Positions 10,584-20,245 are shown, counted from the stretch's first letter. The stretch is DNA of 64,000 nt from Streptomyces massasporeus (GCF_014648995.1 NZ_BMSE01000003.1:124001-188000), one strand, 5' to 3'. Translations and numbers: made by a program. Notes: generated from the letters alone by a model not told the origin.

Positions 10584-11000
10584 TCAAGCGGACGCGTTCG
10601 CGGACGGGCCGTCGCCCTGAGGCTGCTGTGGCGCGTACGCGCCGAGGAAGTCGGCACCGCTCGGCTGCTGCGCGGGCTCGGCCTGCCGCTGCGGGGCGTA
10701 CGCCCCCAGGTGGTCGGCGCCGCTGCCCTGCTGTCCGTGCGGCTGCGTCTGCTGCGGCGCGTACTGGCCGAGGTAGTCCGCGCCGCGCCCCTGCCCGTAC
10801 TGGGCTGCGGCGTGGACCGGCTGCCCGTTGCGCACCGCACGCCGGTGGGCGATCTTGCGCTTGATCTTGACGACCCAGGACGCCACGACGGCGAGCACGA
10901 TCAGGGCGAGCACCGTGATCTGCACCCAGTCGGGCAGGAATCCCAGCAGGGACTCGAATATCTGGGATTTGACAGACGCTTGAGGCAGGCCTGCGGACAT
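10584..11000 (-). CDS. Small single-pass membrane protein with three 21-residue-spaced C-terminal repeats
   Basis: A 138-aa protein of unknown function. One hydrophobic helix lies at about residues 26-45 (VQITVLALIVLAVVASWVV), followed by a basic stretch (KIKRKIAHRRAVR), which suggests a cytoplasmic C-terminus. The C-terminal half is Gln/Pro/Gly-rich and carries GADYLGQYAPQQ (73-84), GADHLGAYAPQR (94-105) and GADFLGAYAPQQ (115-126), spaced exactly 21 residues apart. The repeats look like short binding motifs on a flexible tail. It sits between aroE and aroC. Confidence 0.82.
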   Translation of the reverse strand: MSAGLPQASVKSQIFESLLGFLPDWVQITVLALIVLAVVASWVVKIKRKIAHRRAVRNGQPVHAAAQYGQGRGADYLGQYAPQQTQPHGQQGSGADHLGAYAPQRQAEPAQQPSGADFLGAYAPQQPQGDGPSANASA

Positions 11001-11051
11001 GACGGACGTTCCCCTCCCCTGTTCCGCCCCCTGCGGAACCGAGAGCGGATC

Positions 11052-11879
11052 TTATCGGGCCGCGAGAGCCCGCTCGCCCGCTTTTCGCATGGCGTCCAGG
11101 GGGGCCGGTGCCAGCCCCGTCATCTGCTCGACCTGGAGCACGGCCTGGTGCACCAGCAGGTCGAGGCCGCTGACGACGGCACCGCCGTACGCCGACCAGC
11201 GGGCGGCGAGGTCGGTCGGCCAGGGGTCGTACAGGACGTCGAAGAGGGCCGCCGGGCGCTCCGGCACGGACCGGGCGAGGGCGTCGGTGACACCGGCCGG
11301 CGTCGTGCTGATCACCAGGGGGGCGCGCAGGGCCTGCTCGGCGTCGGCCCAGTCGGCGATCCTGACGGCGATGTCGAGCCGCTCGGCCCACTGGCGCATC
11401 TCGGTGGCCCGGGCCTCGCTGCGCACGTACACGGCGATCTCGCCCGGGCAGATCCGGGACAGCGCGGCCAGCGCGGAGGAGGCGGTGGCACCGGCGCCGA
11501 GGACGGCGGCGGCGTCGACCTTGTCGATGCCGTGCTCACGCAGCGCGGCCACCATGCCGGGGATGTCGGTGTTGTCGCCGATCCTGCGGCCGTCCTCGGT
11601 GCGGACGACGGTGTTGACGGCGTCGACCGAGGCGGCGGTCTCGCTGATCTCGTCGAGCAGCGGGATCACGGCCCGCTTCAGCGGCATGGTCAGCGAGAGC
11701 CCGGCCCACTCGGGGCCGAGCGTCTCGAAGAACGCGGGCAGGCCGCCCTCGTCGACCTCGAACCTGTCGTACGTCCAGCCGGCCAGGCCCAACTCCTGGT
11801 AGGCGGTGCGGTGCAGGACCGGGGAGAGCGAGTGGGCGATCGGGGAGCCGAGTACGGCGGCCCGGCGTGGTGCGGCCAT
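11052..11879 (-). CDS. aroE: Shikimate dehydrogenase
   Basis: AroE (275 aa) reduces 3-dehydroshikimate to shikimate with NADPH. The shikimate-binding SPIAHSLSPVLHRTAY lies at the N-terminus, the catalytic lysine in LTMPLKRAVIP, and DNTDIPG supplies the second catalytic aspartate. A Rossmann motif (AVLGAGATASSALAAL) follows. It completes the late shikimate set here with aroB, aroC and aroK. The start ATG at 11879 is 10 bases after the mltG stop, so the two are probably co-transcribed. Confidence 0.95.
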   Translation of the reverse strand: MAAPRRAAVLGSPIAHSLSPVLHRTAYQELGLAGWTYDRFEVDEGGLPAFFETLGPEWAGLSLTMPLKRAVIPLLDEISETAASVDAVNTVVRTEDGRRIGDNTDIPGMVAALREHGIDKVDAAAVLGAGATASSALAALSRICPGEIAVYVRSEARATEMRQWAERLDIAVRIADWADAEQALRAPLVISTTPAGVTDALARSVPERPAALFDVLYDPWPTDLAARWSAYGGAVVSGLDLLVHQAVLQVEQMTGLAPAPLDAMRKAGERALAAR

Positions 11880-11889
11880 CAGGGTTTCC

Positions 11890-13617
11890 TCAGTTGTTCC
11901 GCGAGGCGTTGAACTGGTCGACCAGCTTCTGGTGTTCGGCGTTCGTCTTCGTGAACTTGCTGGTCTTGCCGTCGAGCGAAATGAAGTAGTACCAGCCGTC
12001 GTCCGTCGGCTTGAGAGCGCCCTTGATCGCGTCCTCGCCCGGGTTGTCGATCGGACCGGGCGGCAGCCCCTTGTGGAAGTACGTGTTGTACGGGTTGTCG
12101 TAGTTCCGCAGTTCGCTCAGGCTCAGGTCGATCTTGCTCTGGTTCTTGATGTAGTTGTAGGTGGAGTCGAACTCCAGCATGCCGTTGGTCTGCGGGTTGC
12201 CGGGCTTCATCCGGTTGTAGACGACCTCGGCCATCTTGCGGAAGTCGCTGTGGCTCGTGCCCTCGGCCTGGACCAGGCTGGCGATGGTGACCAGTTGCCA
12301 CGGGTCCTCGAGTCCGAGGCTCGCGGCCTTCTTCTCGACGCCGAGCTTCTCGTACGTCGCGGTGGCCCGCTTGACCATCTGCTTCAGGACGGCCTCGGGC
12401 TTCTGGCCCTCGCTGACGCCGTAGCTGGAGGGGTAGAGGAAGCCCTCCAACGGGTCCTTGACGTCGGCGTGGTTCTGCGCCCAGGCGGGCAGACCGAGTT
12501 GCTTGTAGTCCTTCTTGGCCACGGCGGCGGTGGTGCCTGCCTTGACCTTGAGGCGCTTGTCGATGAGCCGGTAGATGTCGGCGTTGCGACGGCCCTCGGC
12601 GATGATCAGGTTGTCGCGGCTCTTCGGACTGAGCATCAGTTCGACCGCACTCGCGGCCGACATTTGCTTCTGCAGCGTGTAGACGCCGTCCTGGATGCCC
12701 TTGCCGTTGGGGTTGTCCTCCTGGGCGGCGACGAACGCGTCGACGCTCTTGACGACCCCCGCGCTCTTCAGCACCTGGCCGATCTTGTAGCCGAGCGCTC
12801 CCTCGGGGATCTCGACGGACACCTGCTGTCCGTTGCCGTCGCCCGCGAAGTCCGGGGCGTCGCCGAAACGATCCTGGTAGAACTGGTAGCCGAAGTAGCC
12901 GGCACCGGCCAGACCGCCGCCGAGGATCACGACGACCAGCAGGCAGGCCATGCCGTTGCGGCGCTTCTTCGGTTTGCCGCCGCCGCGCCCCCGCTTGTCC
13001 TCGCGCCCGCGGCGCTCCCCCGGCTCGTCGCCGTCGTCATCGTCGTCGCTCGCGAAGAAGGCGTGCTCGCCCTGATCGGGGCCGGGATCCCAGTCGGTCA
13101 CCGGTTCCTGGGCGGGCTCCTGAGCGGGCGCGACCCCTCGCCGGCCGGGCGGCTCCGGGGGCGGATACGCATCGGGGGTGCCGTAGTAGTCCTGCTGTCC
13201 CCCGCCGTACGCACCGGCCTGCTGCCCATAGGGGTCCGCCGGGTCACCGGGGTAGGAGACCTGCTGGTGCGGGTCGTTGACCCAGCCGCCGGTGTCGTAC
13301 TGCTGCTGGTGGTAGCCCTGGCCCTGCTGGTGTCCGGGGTCCTGCTGGCCGGGGTACTGCTGGTGGCCGTGGGCCTGTGCCGCGTAGTGCTGGTCGTACG
13401 GGTACTGCTGCTGCGCCTGACCGTATCCGGCCTGGTCACCGGTGCCCCAGTCGCCGTACTGCGGCTGCTGCGGCTGCTGCGGATAGTGCTGCGGCTGGCC
13501 GCCGTAGGGGGGCTGCTGACCCTGATGGGCCTGCTGCCCGTCCCATCCGCCGTCCCCGTACAACGGGTCCTCCGGATGCCACGGTTCGGAGCCTTGGCCC
13601 CGGCCATACTCAGTCAT
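11890..13617 (-). CDS. mltG: Endolytic murein transglycosylase MltG
   Basis: MltG (575 aa from the ATG at 13617, with AGGGGAT upstream) cleaves nascent glycan strands at the membrane. The first ~240 residues are a Gln/Tyr/Gly/Pro-rich cytoplasmic region with tandem PxQPQ- and QQY-like runs, then a charged stretch and one transmembrane helix (GMACLLVVVILGGGLAGAGYFGY). The extracellular YceG domain follows, with the catalytic glutamate in TIASLVQAEGTSHSDFRKMAEVVYNRM and the typical C-terminus PPGPIDNPGEDAIKGALKP. The long disordered N-terminus is common in streptomycetes. An in-frame start at 13713 is less likely. It lies between ruvX and aroE. Confidence 0.94.
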   Translation of the reverse strand: MTEYGRGQGSEPWHPEDPLYGDGGWDGQQAHQGQQPPYGGQPQHYPQQPQQPQYGDWGTGDQAGYGQAQQQYPYDQHYAAQAHGHQQYPGQQDPGHQQGQGYHQQQYDTGGWVNDPHQQVSYPGDPADPYGQQAGAYGGGQQDYYGTPDAYPPPEPPGRRGVAPAQEPAQEPVTDWDPGPDQGEHAFFASDDDDDGDEPGERRGREDKRGRGGGKPKKRRNGMACLLVVVILGGGLAGAGYFGYQFYQDRFGDAPDFAGDGNGQQVSVEIPEGALGYKIGQVLKSAGVVKSVDAFVAAQEDNPNGKGIQDGVYTLQKQMSAASAVELMLSPKSRDNLIIAEGRRNADIYRLIDKRLKVKAGTTAAVAKKDYKQLGLPAWAQNHADVKDPLEGFLYPSSYGVSEGQKPEAVLKQMVKRATATYEKLGVEKKAASLGLEDPWQLVTIASLVQAEGTSHSDFRKMAEVVYNRMKPGNPQTNGMLEFDSTYNYIKNQSKIDLSLSELRNYDNPYNTYFHKGLPPGPIDNPGEDAIKGALKPTDDGWYYFISLDGKTSKFTKTNAEHQKLVDQFNASRNN

Positions 13618-13738
13618 CGATCCCCTAGAGCCGCGAGGCGGCGGTCGCGCGGCTTCCGGCCCGGCTCCCGTCCCGCCTCTTGCTGTGCGGTGGCTGTTCG
13701 AACGCCGCCGCATCGCGCGGAACGTTACCGTATCGCGA

Positions 13739-14203
13739 TCAGATGACCACTTCGACGCCTTCGCCGGGTGCTTTACCTGACACCCGTTCGGATTCGAGGG
13801 CTTGTTGCAGGATGACCACGGCTGCCGCCTGGTCGATGACGGCCCGGCCCTTCTTGGATTTCACGCCCGAGGCGCGCAGTCCCTGGCTGGCCGTCACCGT
13901 CGTCATGCGTTCGTCGACGAGTCTCACCGGAACCGGTGAGATCATGCGGGCCAGTTCCTGGGTGAAGCCCCGGACCTTGACCGCGGCCGGGCCCTCCCCG
14001 CCCTTGAGCGAACGCGGGAGACCGACCACGACCTCCAGCGGCTCGTACTCCTCGACGAGTTGCTTCAACCGTCTTTGAGCTGCGGGGATGTCACGCCCCG
14101 GGACCGTCTCCACCGGGGTGGCGAGGATCCCGTCGGGGTCGCACGAGGCGACCCCGATGCGGGCGTCCCCGACGTCGATCGCGAGTCGACGTCCTCTGCG
14201 CAT
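13739..14203 (-). CDS. ruvX: Holliday junction resolvase-like YqgF/RuvX
   Basis: A 154-aa RNase H-fold protein. The N-terminal motif AIDVGDARIGVASCDPDG carries the first catalytic aspartate; VVVGLPRSLKG and LVDERMTTVTASQ follow, and the last conserved acidic position is in IDQAAAVVILQQAL. Members are linked to pre-16S rRNA processing and to Holliday junction resolution. It follows alaS by 17 bases and precedes mltG, the standard actinobacterial order. Confidence 0.94.
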   Translation of the reverse strand: MRRGRRLAIDVGDARIGVASCDPDGILATPVETVPGRDIPAAQRRLKQLVEEYEPLEVVVGLPRSLKGGEGPAAVKVRGFTQELARMISPVPVRLVDERMTTVTASQGLRASGVKSKKGRAVIDQAAAVVILQQALESERVSGKAPGEGVEVVI

Positions 14204-14220
14204 GCTGTCCGACCCGTCTC

Positions 14221-16893
14221 TTACTTGGCCGTCTCGGTGACCAGGCGCTCCACGGCGTCCACGGCGTCACCGATGGCGGTCGGGTTCTGGCCGCCGCCCT
14301 GGGCGACGTCCGGCTTGCCGCCACCGCCGCCGCCGAGGGTCTTGGCGGCCGTACGGACCAGTTCGCCGGCCTTCAGGCCGCGCTCGCGGGCGGCCTCGTT
14401 GGTGGCGATGACCGTGAGCGGCTTGCCGTTCGCCACCGTGAACAGGGCGACGACGGCGGCCCGCCCGCCCTGGATGCGTCCGCGCACGTCGAGGACCAGC
14501 TTGCGCAGGTCGTCGGCGGTCGTGCCGTCCGGGACCTGAACGGTCACGACAGCAACGCCACGGATGTCCTTGGCCGACTCGGCGAGACCGGCGGCGGCCT
14601 GGAGGACCTTCTCGGCGCGAAACTTCTCGATCTCCTTCTCGGCGTCCTTCAGCTTGCCGAGCATGGCGGAGACCTTCTCCGGGAGCTCCTCCGGGCGACC
14701 CTTGATCAGCTCCTGGAGCTGGGCGACGACCGTGTGCTCCCGGGCGAGGAAGTTGTAGGCGTCCACGCCGACGAGGGCCTCGATCCGGCGCACACCGGAG
14801 CCGATGGAGGATTCGCCGAGCAGCTTGACCAGACCGAGCTGGGCGGTGTTGTGCACGTGGGTGCCGCCGCACAGCTCCTTGGAGAAGTCGCCGATGGTGA
14901 CCACACGGACGCGCTCGCCGTACTTCTCGCCGAACTCGGCGATGGCGCCCTGCTTCTTGGCCTCGTCGATGCCCATGACGTCGGCGCGGACGTCGAGGTC
15001 GCGGGCGAGCACCTCGTTGATCCTCTGCTCGACGTCGGTCATCACGGCCGTCGGGACGGCGGACGGGGAGCCGAAGTCGAAGCGGAAGCGGCCGGGCTGG
15101 TTCTCGGAACCGGCCTGGGCGGCCGTCGGGCCGAGGGCGTCGCGCAGGGCCTGGTGGGTCAGGTGCGTGGCCGAGTGGGCACGGGCGATGGCCGTGCGGC
15201 GACGGGAGTCGATCGAGGCGTGGGCCTTGGCACCGACGGTGACCTCGCCGACCTGGACTACGCCCTTGTGGACGTAGACCCCCGGGACCGGCTTCTGGCA
15301 GTCGCGGATCTCGATGACGGCACCGGTGTCGACCTTGATGCGGCCGGTGTCGCCGATCTGGCCACCGCCCTCGGCGTAGAAGGGGGTGCGGTCGAGGACG
15401 ATCTCGACCTCGTCGCCCTCGGCGGCGGCCGGGGAGGAGGCGCCGTCGACGAGGATGCCGACGATCGTGGACTCGCTCTCGGTGTCGGTGTAGCCGATGA
15501 AGTCGGTGGCACCGGCCTGGTCGGCGATCTCACGGTAGGCACCGGCACCGGCGTGCCCGGTCTTCTTGGCCTGGGCGTCGGCCTTGGCGCGCTCCCGCTG
15601 CTCCTTCATCAGCCGGCGGAAGCCGTCCTCGTCCACGGAGAGGCCCTGCTCGGCGGCCATCTCCAGGGTGAGGTCGATCGGGAAGCCCCAGGTGTCATGG
15701 AGCAGGAAGGCCTTGTCGCCGGCCAGGACGGTGCCGCCGGCGGCCTTGGTGTCGGTGACGGCCGTGTCGAGGATGTTGGTGCCGGCCTTCAGCGTCTTGA
15801 GGAAGGCGTTCTCCTCGGCGAGGGCGACCTTCTCGATGCGCTCGCGGTCGGTGATGAGCTCGGGGTACTGCTGGCCCATCATCTCGATCACGGTGTCGAT
15901 CAGGTCCTTCACGACCGGACCGGTGGCGCCGAGCAGGCGCATGTTGCGGATGGCGCGGCGCATGATGCGGCGCAGCACGTAGCCGCGGCCCTCGTTGCCG
16001 GGGGTGACACCGTCGCCGATCAGCATCACCGAGGTGCGCATGTGGTCGGTGACCACGCGCAGCGAGACGTCCGAGTCGTGGGCGTCGCCGTAGCGGACGC
16101 CGGTCAGCTCGGTGGCCTTGTTGATGACGGCCATCGAGGTGTCGATCTCGTACATGTTCTGCACGCCCTGCAGAATCATGGCGAGGCGCTCGAGGCCGAG
16201 GCCGGTGTCGATGTTCTTGCTGGGCAGTTCGCCGAGGATCTCGAAGTTGTCCTTGCCGATGCCCTCGCCCCGCTCGTACTGCATGAAGACGAGGTTCCAG
16301 ATCTCCACGTACCGCTCGTCGTTGACGGCGGGACCGCCCTCGACGCCGAAGTCGGGGCCGCGGTCGTAGTTGATCTCGGAACACGGGCCGCAGGGGCCGG
16401 GGACGCCCATGGACCAGTAGTTGTCCTTCATGCCGAGGCGCTGGATGCGCTCCTTCGGCACGCCGACGACCTCGTGCCAGATGCGCTCGGCCTCGTCGTC
16501 GTCCTTGTAGACGGTGATCCACAGGCGCTCGGGGTCGAGGCCGTAACCGCCCTTGTCCTGGGCGCTGGTGAGCAGCTCCCAGGCGTGCTTGATGGCGCCT
16601 TCCTTGAAGTAGTCGCCGAAGGAGAAGTTGCCGCACATCTGGAAGAAGGTGCCGTGCCGGGTGGTCTTGCCGACCTCTTCGATGTCGGGCGTGCGCACGC
16701 ACTTCTGCACGCTGGTGGCGCGCGCGAAGGGCGGCTTGACCTCACCCAGGAAGTAGGGCTTGAAGGGCACCATGCCGGCCGGGACGAGGAGCAGAGTCGG
16801 GTCGTCCGCGATGAGCGACGCCGAAGGGACGACGGTGTGACCGCGCTCCTCGAAGAAGCTCAACCAGCGGCGGCGAATCTCAGCCGACTCCAT
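14221..16893 (-). CDS. alaS: Alanyl-tRNA synthetase
   Basis: AlaRS (890 aa) charges tRNA-Ala. The catalytic domain with [37 protein letters not shown] is near residues 60-100. The editing domain carries [16 protein letters not shown] and the second zinc motif [14 protein letters not shown] coiled linker and a C-terminal C-Ala domain ending in a Gly-rich segment ([17 protein letters not shown]) complete it; the length is normal. It starts one base beyond the stop of the preceding small membrane-associated gene. No T-box leader is seen. Confidence 0.98.
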   Translation of the reverse strand: MESAEIRRRWLSFFEERGHTVVPSASLIADDPTLLLVPAGMVPFKPYFLGEVKPPFARATSVQKCVRTPDIEEVGKTTRHGTFFQMCGNFSFGDYFKEGAIKHAWELLTSAQDKGGYGLDPERLWITVYKDDDEAERIWHEVVGVPKERIQRLGMKDNYWSMGVPGPCGPCSEINYDRGPDFGVEGGPAVNDERYVEIWNLVFMQYERGEGIGKDNFEILGELPSKNIDTGLGLERLAMILQGVQNMYEIDTSMAVINKATELTGVRYGDAHDSDVSLRVVTDHMRTSVMLIGDGVTPGNEGRGYVLRRIMRRAIRNMRLLGATGPVVKDLIDTVIEMMGQQYPELITDRERIEKVALAEENAFLKTLKAGTNILDTAVTDTKAAGGTVLAGDKAFLLHDTWGFPIDLTLEMAAEQGLSVDEDGFRRLMKEQRERAKADAQAKKTGHAGAGAYREIADQAGATDFIGYTDTESESTIVGILVDGASSPAAAEGDEVEIVLDRTPFYAEGGGQIGDTGRIKVDTGAVIEIRDCQKPVPGVYVHKGVVQVGEVTVGAKAHASIDSRRRTAIARAHSATHLTHQALRDALGPTAAQAGSENQPGRFRFDFGSPSAVPTAVMTDVEQRINEVLARDLDVRADVMGIDEAKKQGAIAEFGEKYGERVRVVTIGDFSKELCGGTHVHNTAQLGLVKLLGESSIGSGVRRIEALVGVDAYNFLAREHTVVAQLQELIKGRPEELPEKVSAMLGKLKDAEKEIEKFRAEKVLQAAAGLAESAKDIRGVAVVTVQVPDGTTADDLRKLVLDVRGRIQGGRAAVVALFTVANGKPLTVIATNEAARERGLKAGELVRTAAKTLGGGGGGKPDVAQGGGQNPTAIGDAVDAVERLVTETAK

Positions 16894-17246
16894 CAGTGGT
16901 CCTCATTCCGGTTGTACGGGTGCGTCTGGTACGTCGAACCCTCGACGTACTTCGGGTTGTTGCGGTTCTCGATGGCGATGTGACGCCGGGGTGCGGGCAG
17001 CTCCGGATTCTCGTTGATCCCGAGGGCGTCGCCCAGTTCGGCCTCCCGCACGGCCATGTTGTCGCGGACGTCGAGCGCGAAGCCCACGGCTCGGTCCTTG
17101 ATGCGGTGACCGGCCTCGATCGCCTTGTTCCCGGCGGTTCTGGCGAGGCTCTCGGGGGTCAGCTGCTTCAGCTTGCGATTGACCTTGGTGGTGGCCCACA
17201 CACCGGCGGCGACGCCCGTGGTGAACCAGAAGGTGCGGCGGAACAT
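16893..17246 (-). CDS. Small membrane-associated protein (DUF6167-like)
   Basis: A 117-aa protein conserved, as I recall, next to alaS in Streptomyces and classed as DUF6167. It has a hydrophobic N-terminus ([18 protein letters not shown]), then an amphipathic region ([36 protein letters not shown]) and a polar tail. The function is unknown. It directly touches alaS and follows the DUF948 gene by 9 bases, so the three form one transcript. Confidence 0.8.
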   Translation of the reverse strand: MFRRTFWFTTGVAAGVWATTKVNRKLKQLTPESLARTAGNKAIEAGHRIKDRAVGFALDVRDNMAVREAELGDALGINENPELPAPRRHIAIENRNNPKYVEGSTYQTHPYNRNEDH

Positions 17247-17255
17247 CGCTGGCTC

Positions 17256-17696
17256 TCAGTCCCTCTTCCCTCGGGCGCTGCGCCGAGTGACCGTACGGCC
17301 CACGATCACGGTACGCCTGGACGCCTTGGCGGGCACGTCCTCCTTGCGGCCGCCCAGGGCCCGCCGCACGCCGTAGCCGAAGGCCGCGACCTTGACCAGG
17401 GGGCCGCCGAAGGTGGAGGCGACGGTCGTCGACAGCGCCGAGGCGTTCGACGTGACCTCCTGGACGTCGGAGGCGATCGAGTCGACCCGGTCGATCTGGG
17501 TCTGCGCGGAGCGCACCGCCGTGGAGGCGTCGGCCAGCAGCGGGACGGCCTGGTCGGTCACGTCCGCCACGAGCTTGGTGGTCGCCTTGAGCGTCTGGGC
17601 CACCCTCGCCAGCGCGACGGCGAGGAAGGAGACCAGGATCGCCCAGAAGACGGCCACCAGGATCCCGGCAACCTCTCCACCGGACACTGTGTGCAC
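17256..17696 (-). CDS. DUF948 domain membrane protein
   Basis: A 146-aa protein with an N-terminal transmembrane helix (VAGILVAVFWAILVSFLAVALARV), followed by a long heptad-like region (QTLKATTKLVADVTDQAVPLLADASTAV and onwards) that resembles chemotaxis-receptor or apolipoprotein-type helices. This is the DUF948 pattern. It ends with a basic tail (RKEDVPAKASRRTVIVGRTVTRRSARGKRD). Its role is unknown. It is probably first in the DUF948-DUF6167-alaS unit. Confidence 0.85.
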   Translation of the reverse strand: MHTVSGGEVAGILVAVFWAILVSFLAVALARVAQTLKATTKLVADVTDQAVPLLADASTAVRSAQTQIDRVDSIASDVQEVTSNASALSTTVASTFGGPLVKVAAFGYGVRRALGGRKEDVPAKASRRTVIVGRTVTRRSARGKRD

Positions 17697-17846
17697 CCGC
17701 TCCCTGAAACGTGCCTGAACATCGAAAAAGTCGTGCGACGAGCCTATCGCGACCGCGACGGCACTCCGTACCGGATTTGGCTCCGGCGGGCGGGCGCGGC
17801 GCCGGGGAGCGGGCTGTCGAGGCGTCCGGTGCGGGGGCCGGTCGCC

Positions 17847-18740
17847 TCAGTCGACGGCGCGGGCGGCCGCGAGCTGGTCCCGCTTCTGCTCGCGCACGGC
17901 GGCCAGGGCCTTCGCGTTCCGCGCGATCAGCGTCTTCTGGTAGGCGACCTCGGCGCGGTACCAGATGCCGGTGACGTCGGTGCGCGCCTTGCAGGCCACG
18001 TCCGCCGTGGCGACCTCGATCTCCAGCGGGGCGGGCGTGTTGCCCTGGAACCGCTTGTCGTTCATGACGGCCAACGGATCGGGGTACGCGTAGTCCCGCT
18101 CCTTCATGCACCGGGACCAGGCCCGGAACGCCTTGACGACGCGGGGGTCGGCCTTGGTGGCGGTGAAGCTCTCGCCGTTGAGGTCCTGCGCCAGGTCGCT
18201 CGATCCGAGCCGGCCGGATCCGACGATCTCGCGCTCGGCCTCCCCCGCACACCCGCGGGCCGGTACGCGCACGCCGTTCACCTCCGCGGGTTTGTCCGCC
18301 CCCGCGATCACGGTGAGGGCCTTGCCGTGGGGTGGGGTGCGCTCGGGGACCGGGTGGGTGCGGGGGTCACGGTCACCGAGGTGGTAGCCGGTGGTGCGGG
18401 CCATGCGCGCGTCGGTCAGGCCGTAGCGGCGGTCGGTGATGCTGCGCGGTCCCATCGCCGGGGCCGGCGGGCCGAAGTCGTGGGTGACCTTGTAGCGGCG
18501 CATGCACTTCTCGGTGAGGGTGCGCATGGCCCGCTTGACCGTGCGGAGGTCGGCGTCGGAGTAGAGGTAGTCCTGCAGCGGCAGGCGCAGACCGACGCTG
18601 GGGCGCATGGCCGGCGCCTCCTCGGCTGCCGGTGTCCCCTTCGAGGCCGCGGGGTCCGTGGAGCATCCGGTGAGCAACAACAGGGCGGCGCCCAGGGCAC
18701 CCAGGACGCCGCCCCGTCCGCCGAAGGTCAGAGCACCCAC
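17847..18740 (-). CDS. Putative lipoprotein
   Basis: A 297-aa secreted protein from the GTG at 18740. A short signal peptide (LGALGAALLLLTGCS) ends in a lipobox with cysteine at about residue 26, so membrane anchoring is likely. The mature part contains several cysteines (KCMRRYKV, RGCAGEAE, RCMKERDY, ADVACKAR) and no domain I recognise. Streptomyces have many such proteins of unknown function. Its start lies inside the end of the upstream secreted-protein gene (13-base overlap), which suggests coupled translation. Confidence 0.8.
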   Translation of the reverse strand: MGALTFGGRGGVLGALGAALLLLTGCSTDPAASKGTPAAEEAPAMRPSVGLRLPLQDYLYSDADLRTVKRAMRTLTEKCMRRYKVTHDFGPPAPAMGPRSITDRRYGLTDARMARTTGYHLGDRDPRTHPVPERTPPHGKALTVIAGADKPAEVNGVRVPARGCAGEAEREIVGSGRLGSSDLAQDLNGESFTATKADPRVVKAFRAWSRCMKERDYAYPDPLAVMNDKRFQGNTPAPLEIEVATADVACKARTDVTGIWYRAEVAYQKTLIARNAKALAAVREQKRDQLAAARAVD

Positions 18741-19120
18741 GTGAGGGACGCGTTGTTGTTGTAGGTGTTCTTCAGGTTGCGGGCGGTGCCGGCGTCGACG
18801 TCGTCGTAGACGCCACCCCAGTTCGAGTTGAAGAAGATCCGCGCGGTGGGCCAGGTGTCCCCGGTGAAGCTCCGGTAGTTCCGCGCGGACGCGGCGTTGT
18901 TCTTGACGGGCTGGCCCGAGCCGGCGCCCGCCGAGGTGAAGACGTCCCCGGCGAAGTTGTCCGAGCCGTTCACGTAACAGGCGGAGGAGCCGGCCTGGTT
19001 GGAGTTGTAGTAGAGCCGCAGGCCGTGCGCGCACCCGGCGGCGCTGGCCGGAGTGGTGGCAAGGCCGACCGCGGCGGCCGCGAGCGCGACGACGGCGGCG
19101 GACATCACACGCATCTTCAC
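18728..19120 (-). CDS. Secreted peptidase inhibitor family I36-like protein
   Basis: The protein is 130 aa from the GTG at 19120, chosen because GGGGAG lies seven bases upstream; an ATG at 19114 is the alternative. A signal peptide (VVALAAAAVGLATTPASA) precedes a mature domain of about 100 residues with CAHGLRLYYNSNQAGSSACYV, then NFAGDVFTSAGAGSGQPVKNNAASARNY and a C-terminal YNNNASLTWVL. The layout, with two early cysteines and Asn/Tyr/Gly-rich beta segments, fits the I36 family, named for the Streptomyces metalloproteinase inhibitor SMPI. Inhibitory activity is only inferred. It overlaps the following lipoprotein gene. Confidence 0.75.
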   Translation of the reverse strand: MKMRVMSAAVVALAAAAVGLATTPASAAGCAHGLRLYYNSNQAGSSACYVNGSDNFAGDVFTSAGAGSGQPVKNNAASARNYRSFTGDTWPTARIFFNSNWGGVYDDVDAGTARNLKNTYNNNASLTWVL

Positions 19121-19176
19121 TTGTTGTCTCCCCTGTGGTGGCCCGTCGAAGGACGGAGCTCGATGATCACCAGTCG

Positions 19177-19204
19177 AAAGTATGACCACACAAGATCGGC
19201 ACAA
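19177..19204 (-). promoter_or_regulatory. Candidate promoter of the I36-like gene
   Basis: On the minus strand TTGTGC (19204-19199) and TACTTT (19182-19177) are separated by 16 bases, about 57 bases upstream of the GTG at 19120. The segment is unusually AT-rich for this genome. The match to a vegetative -35/-10 pair is partial. Confidence 0.4.
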
Positions 19205-19251
19205 CAAGCGGATTTCTGGGACGAGTTGGGGAAGCGGGGGGAAACGAGAAA

Positions 19252-19288
19252 CCCGCCGCCTCCCACCATGACGGTGGGAGGCGGCGGG
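19252..19288 (-). terminator. Rho-independent terminator of rpsD
   Basis: CCCGCCGCCTCCCACC (19252-19267) pairs perfectly with 19273-19288 around a five-base loop. Read on the minus strand it follows the rpsD stop by about 40 bases and is followed by a T-rich run (TTTCTCGTTTCC). It separates rpsD from the I36-like gene. Confidence 0.85.
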
Positions 19289-19327
19289 CTCGGCGCGAGG
19301 CCGGTGGTACCGCGTCGCTGAGGAGGA

Positions 19328-19942
19328 TCAGCGGGCGTAGTACTCGACGACGAGCTGCTCGTCGCAGATCACCGGGATCTCCTTGCGGTTCGGCTCGCGG
19401 TCCAGGCGGAACGCCAGGCCCTTGAGGTTCACCTGGAGGTAGCGCGGGGTCTCACCGTCGGGGGCGAAGCCACCCTCACGAGCGATCGTGAAGAGGGTCT
19501 TCTCCTTGGAGCGCTCGCGGACCTGCACCACGTCGTCCGGACGGACACGGAAGGAGGGCTTGTCGACCTTCTTGCCGTTGACCGCGATGTGGCCGTGCAC
19601 GACCATCTGGCGGGCCTGGTAGATCGTGCGGGCGATGCCCGAACGCAGAACCAGGGCGTCGAGACGGCGCTCCAGCTCGATGATCAGGGCCTCACCGGTC
19701 TTGCCCTGGACCTTGGAGGCACGCTCGTAGGCGCGGACGAGCTGGCGCTCGGACACGTCGTACTGCGCGCGCAGACGCTGCTTCTCGAGCAGACGGACCT
19801 TGTAGTCCGAGTTCTGCTTGCGGCCGCGGCCGTGCTCACCGGGCGGGTAGGGGCGGGCCTCGAAGTACTTGACGGCCTTCGGGGTCAGCGCGATGCCGAG
19901 GGCACGCGACTTCTTGACCTTGGGGCGGGACTGGTTCGCCAC
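19328..19942 (-). CDS. rpsD: 30S ribosomal protein S4
   Basis: S4 (204 aa) is a primary 16S rRNA binder that starts small-subunit assembly. The start GTG at 19942 gives the standard N-terminus ([22 protein letters not shown]) with GGAAAGAG upstream. The S4 RNA-binding domain ([35 protein letters not shown]) is intact. No zinc-binding cysteines appear in the N-terminal region, so this is a C-minus type protein. As in other streptomycetes, rpsD is monocistronic and away from the main ribosomal operons. Confidence 0.97.
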   Translation of the reverse strand: MANQSRPKVKKSRALGIALTPKAVKYFEARPYPPGEHGRGRKQNSDYKVRLLEKQRLRAQYDVSERQLVRAYERASKVQGKTGEALIIELERRLDALVLRSGIARTIYQARQMVVHGHIAVNGKKVDKPSFRVRPDDVVQVRERSKEKTLFTIAREGGFAPDGETPRYLQVNLKGLAFRLDREPNRKEIPVICDEQLVVEYYAR

Positions 19943-20245
19943 TGTCTTTTTCTCTTTCCTGGTTTCCGGCTTGTCAGGGTTGAGGGAGGTCGCATCCGCA
20001 GCCGGGGAAACCCTCCTCGGTCCTGGTGGACCCCGGTGGGCAGCCGCTCCCCTGGTCTGGGCACATACGTGCAGCACGCGAGTGGCCCACCGACCGGTTC
20101 CGTCGTGCGACGGTGGTGGTGGGCTGCCCGCGACACCGTTCGACGGTGCGCGACGCTCCTGGAGCCGGTCCGGGGACCGGGCTCCGGCCGACTGTCCCGT
20201 TCTGACTGCACGGGACGCGGCACTCCGATCGAGTTTACAGGGTGC
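19943..20245 (-). other. Noncoding region upstream of rpsD
   Basis: No gene is seen in these 303 bases. Short hairpins are possible, for example GGTCC-ACCA-GGACC on the minus strand near 20020 and CACCG-TTCGA-CGGTG near 20136. A weak promoter pair for rpsD may be TCGAAA (20261-20256) with TAAACT (20237-20232) on the minus strand, overlapping the end of rarA; that would give a leader of nearly 290 bases. S4 is autoregulated in other bacteria, but I cannot identify an S4 site here. Confidence 0.4.

Noticed and set aside
13200..13560. Repetitive CTGCTG-rich stretch, considered as a tandem DNA repeat
   Set aside because: It encodes the Gln/Tyr-rich N-terminus of MltG in frame; units are irregular and not a true tandem array.
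14204..14220. Separate promoter between alaS and ruvX
   Set aside because: The gap is only 17 bases and the genes look co-transcribed.
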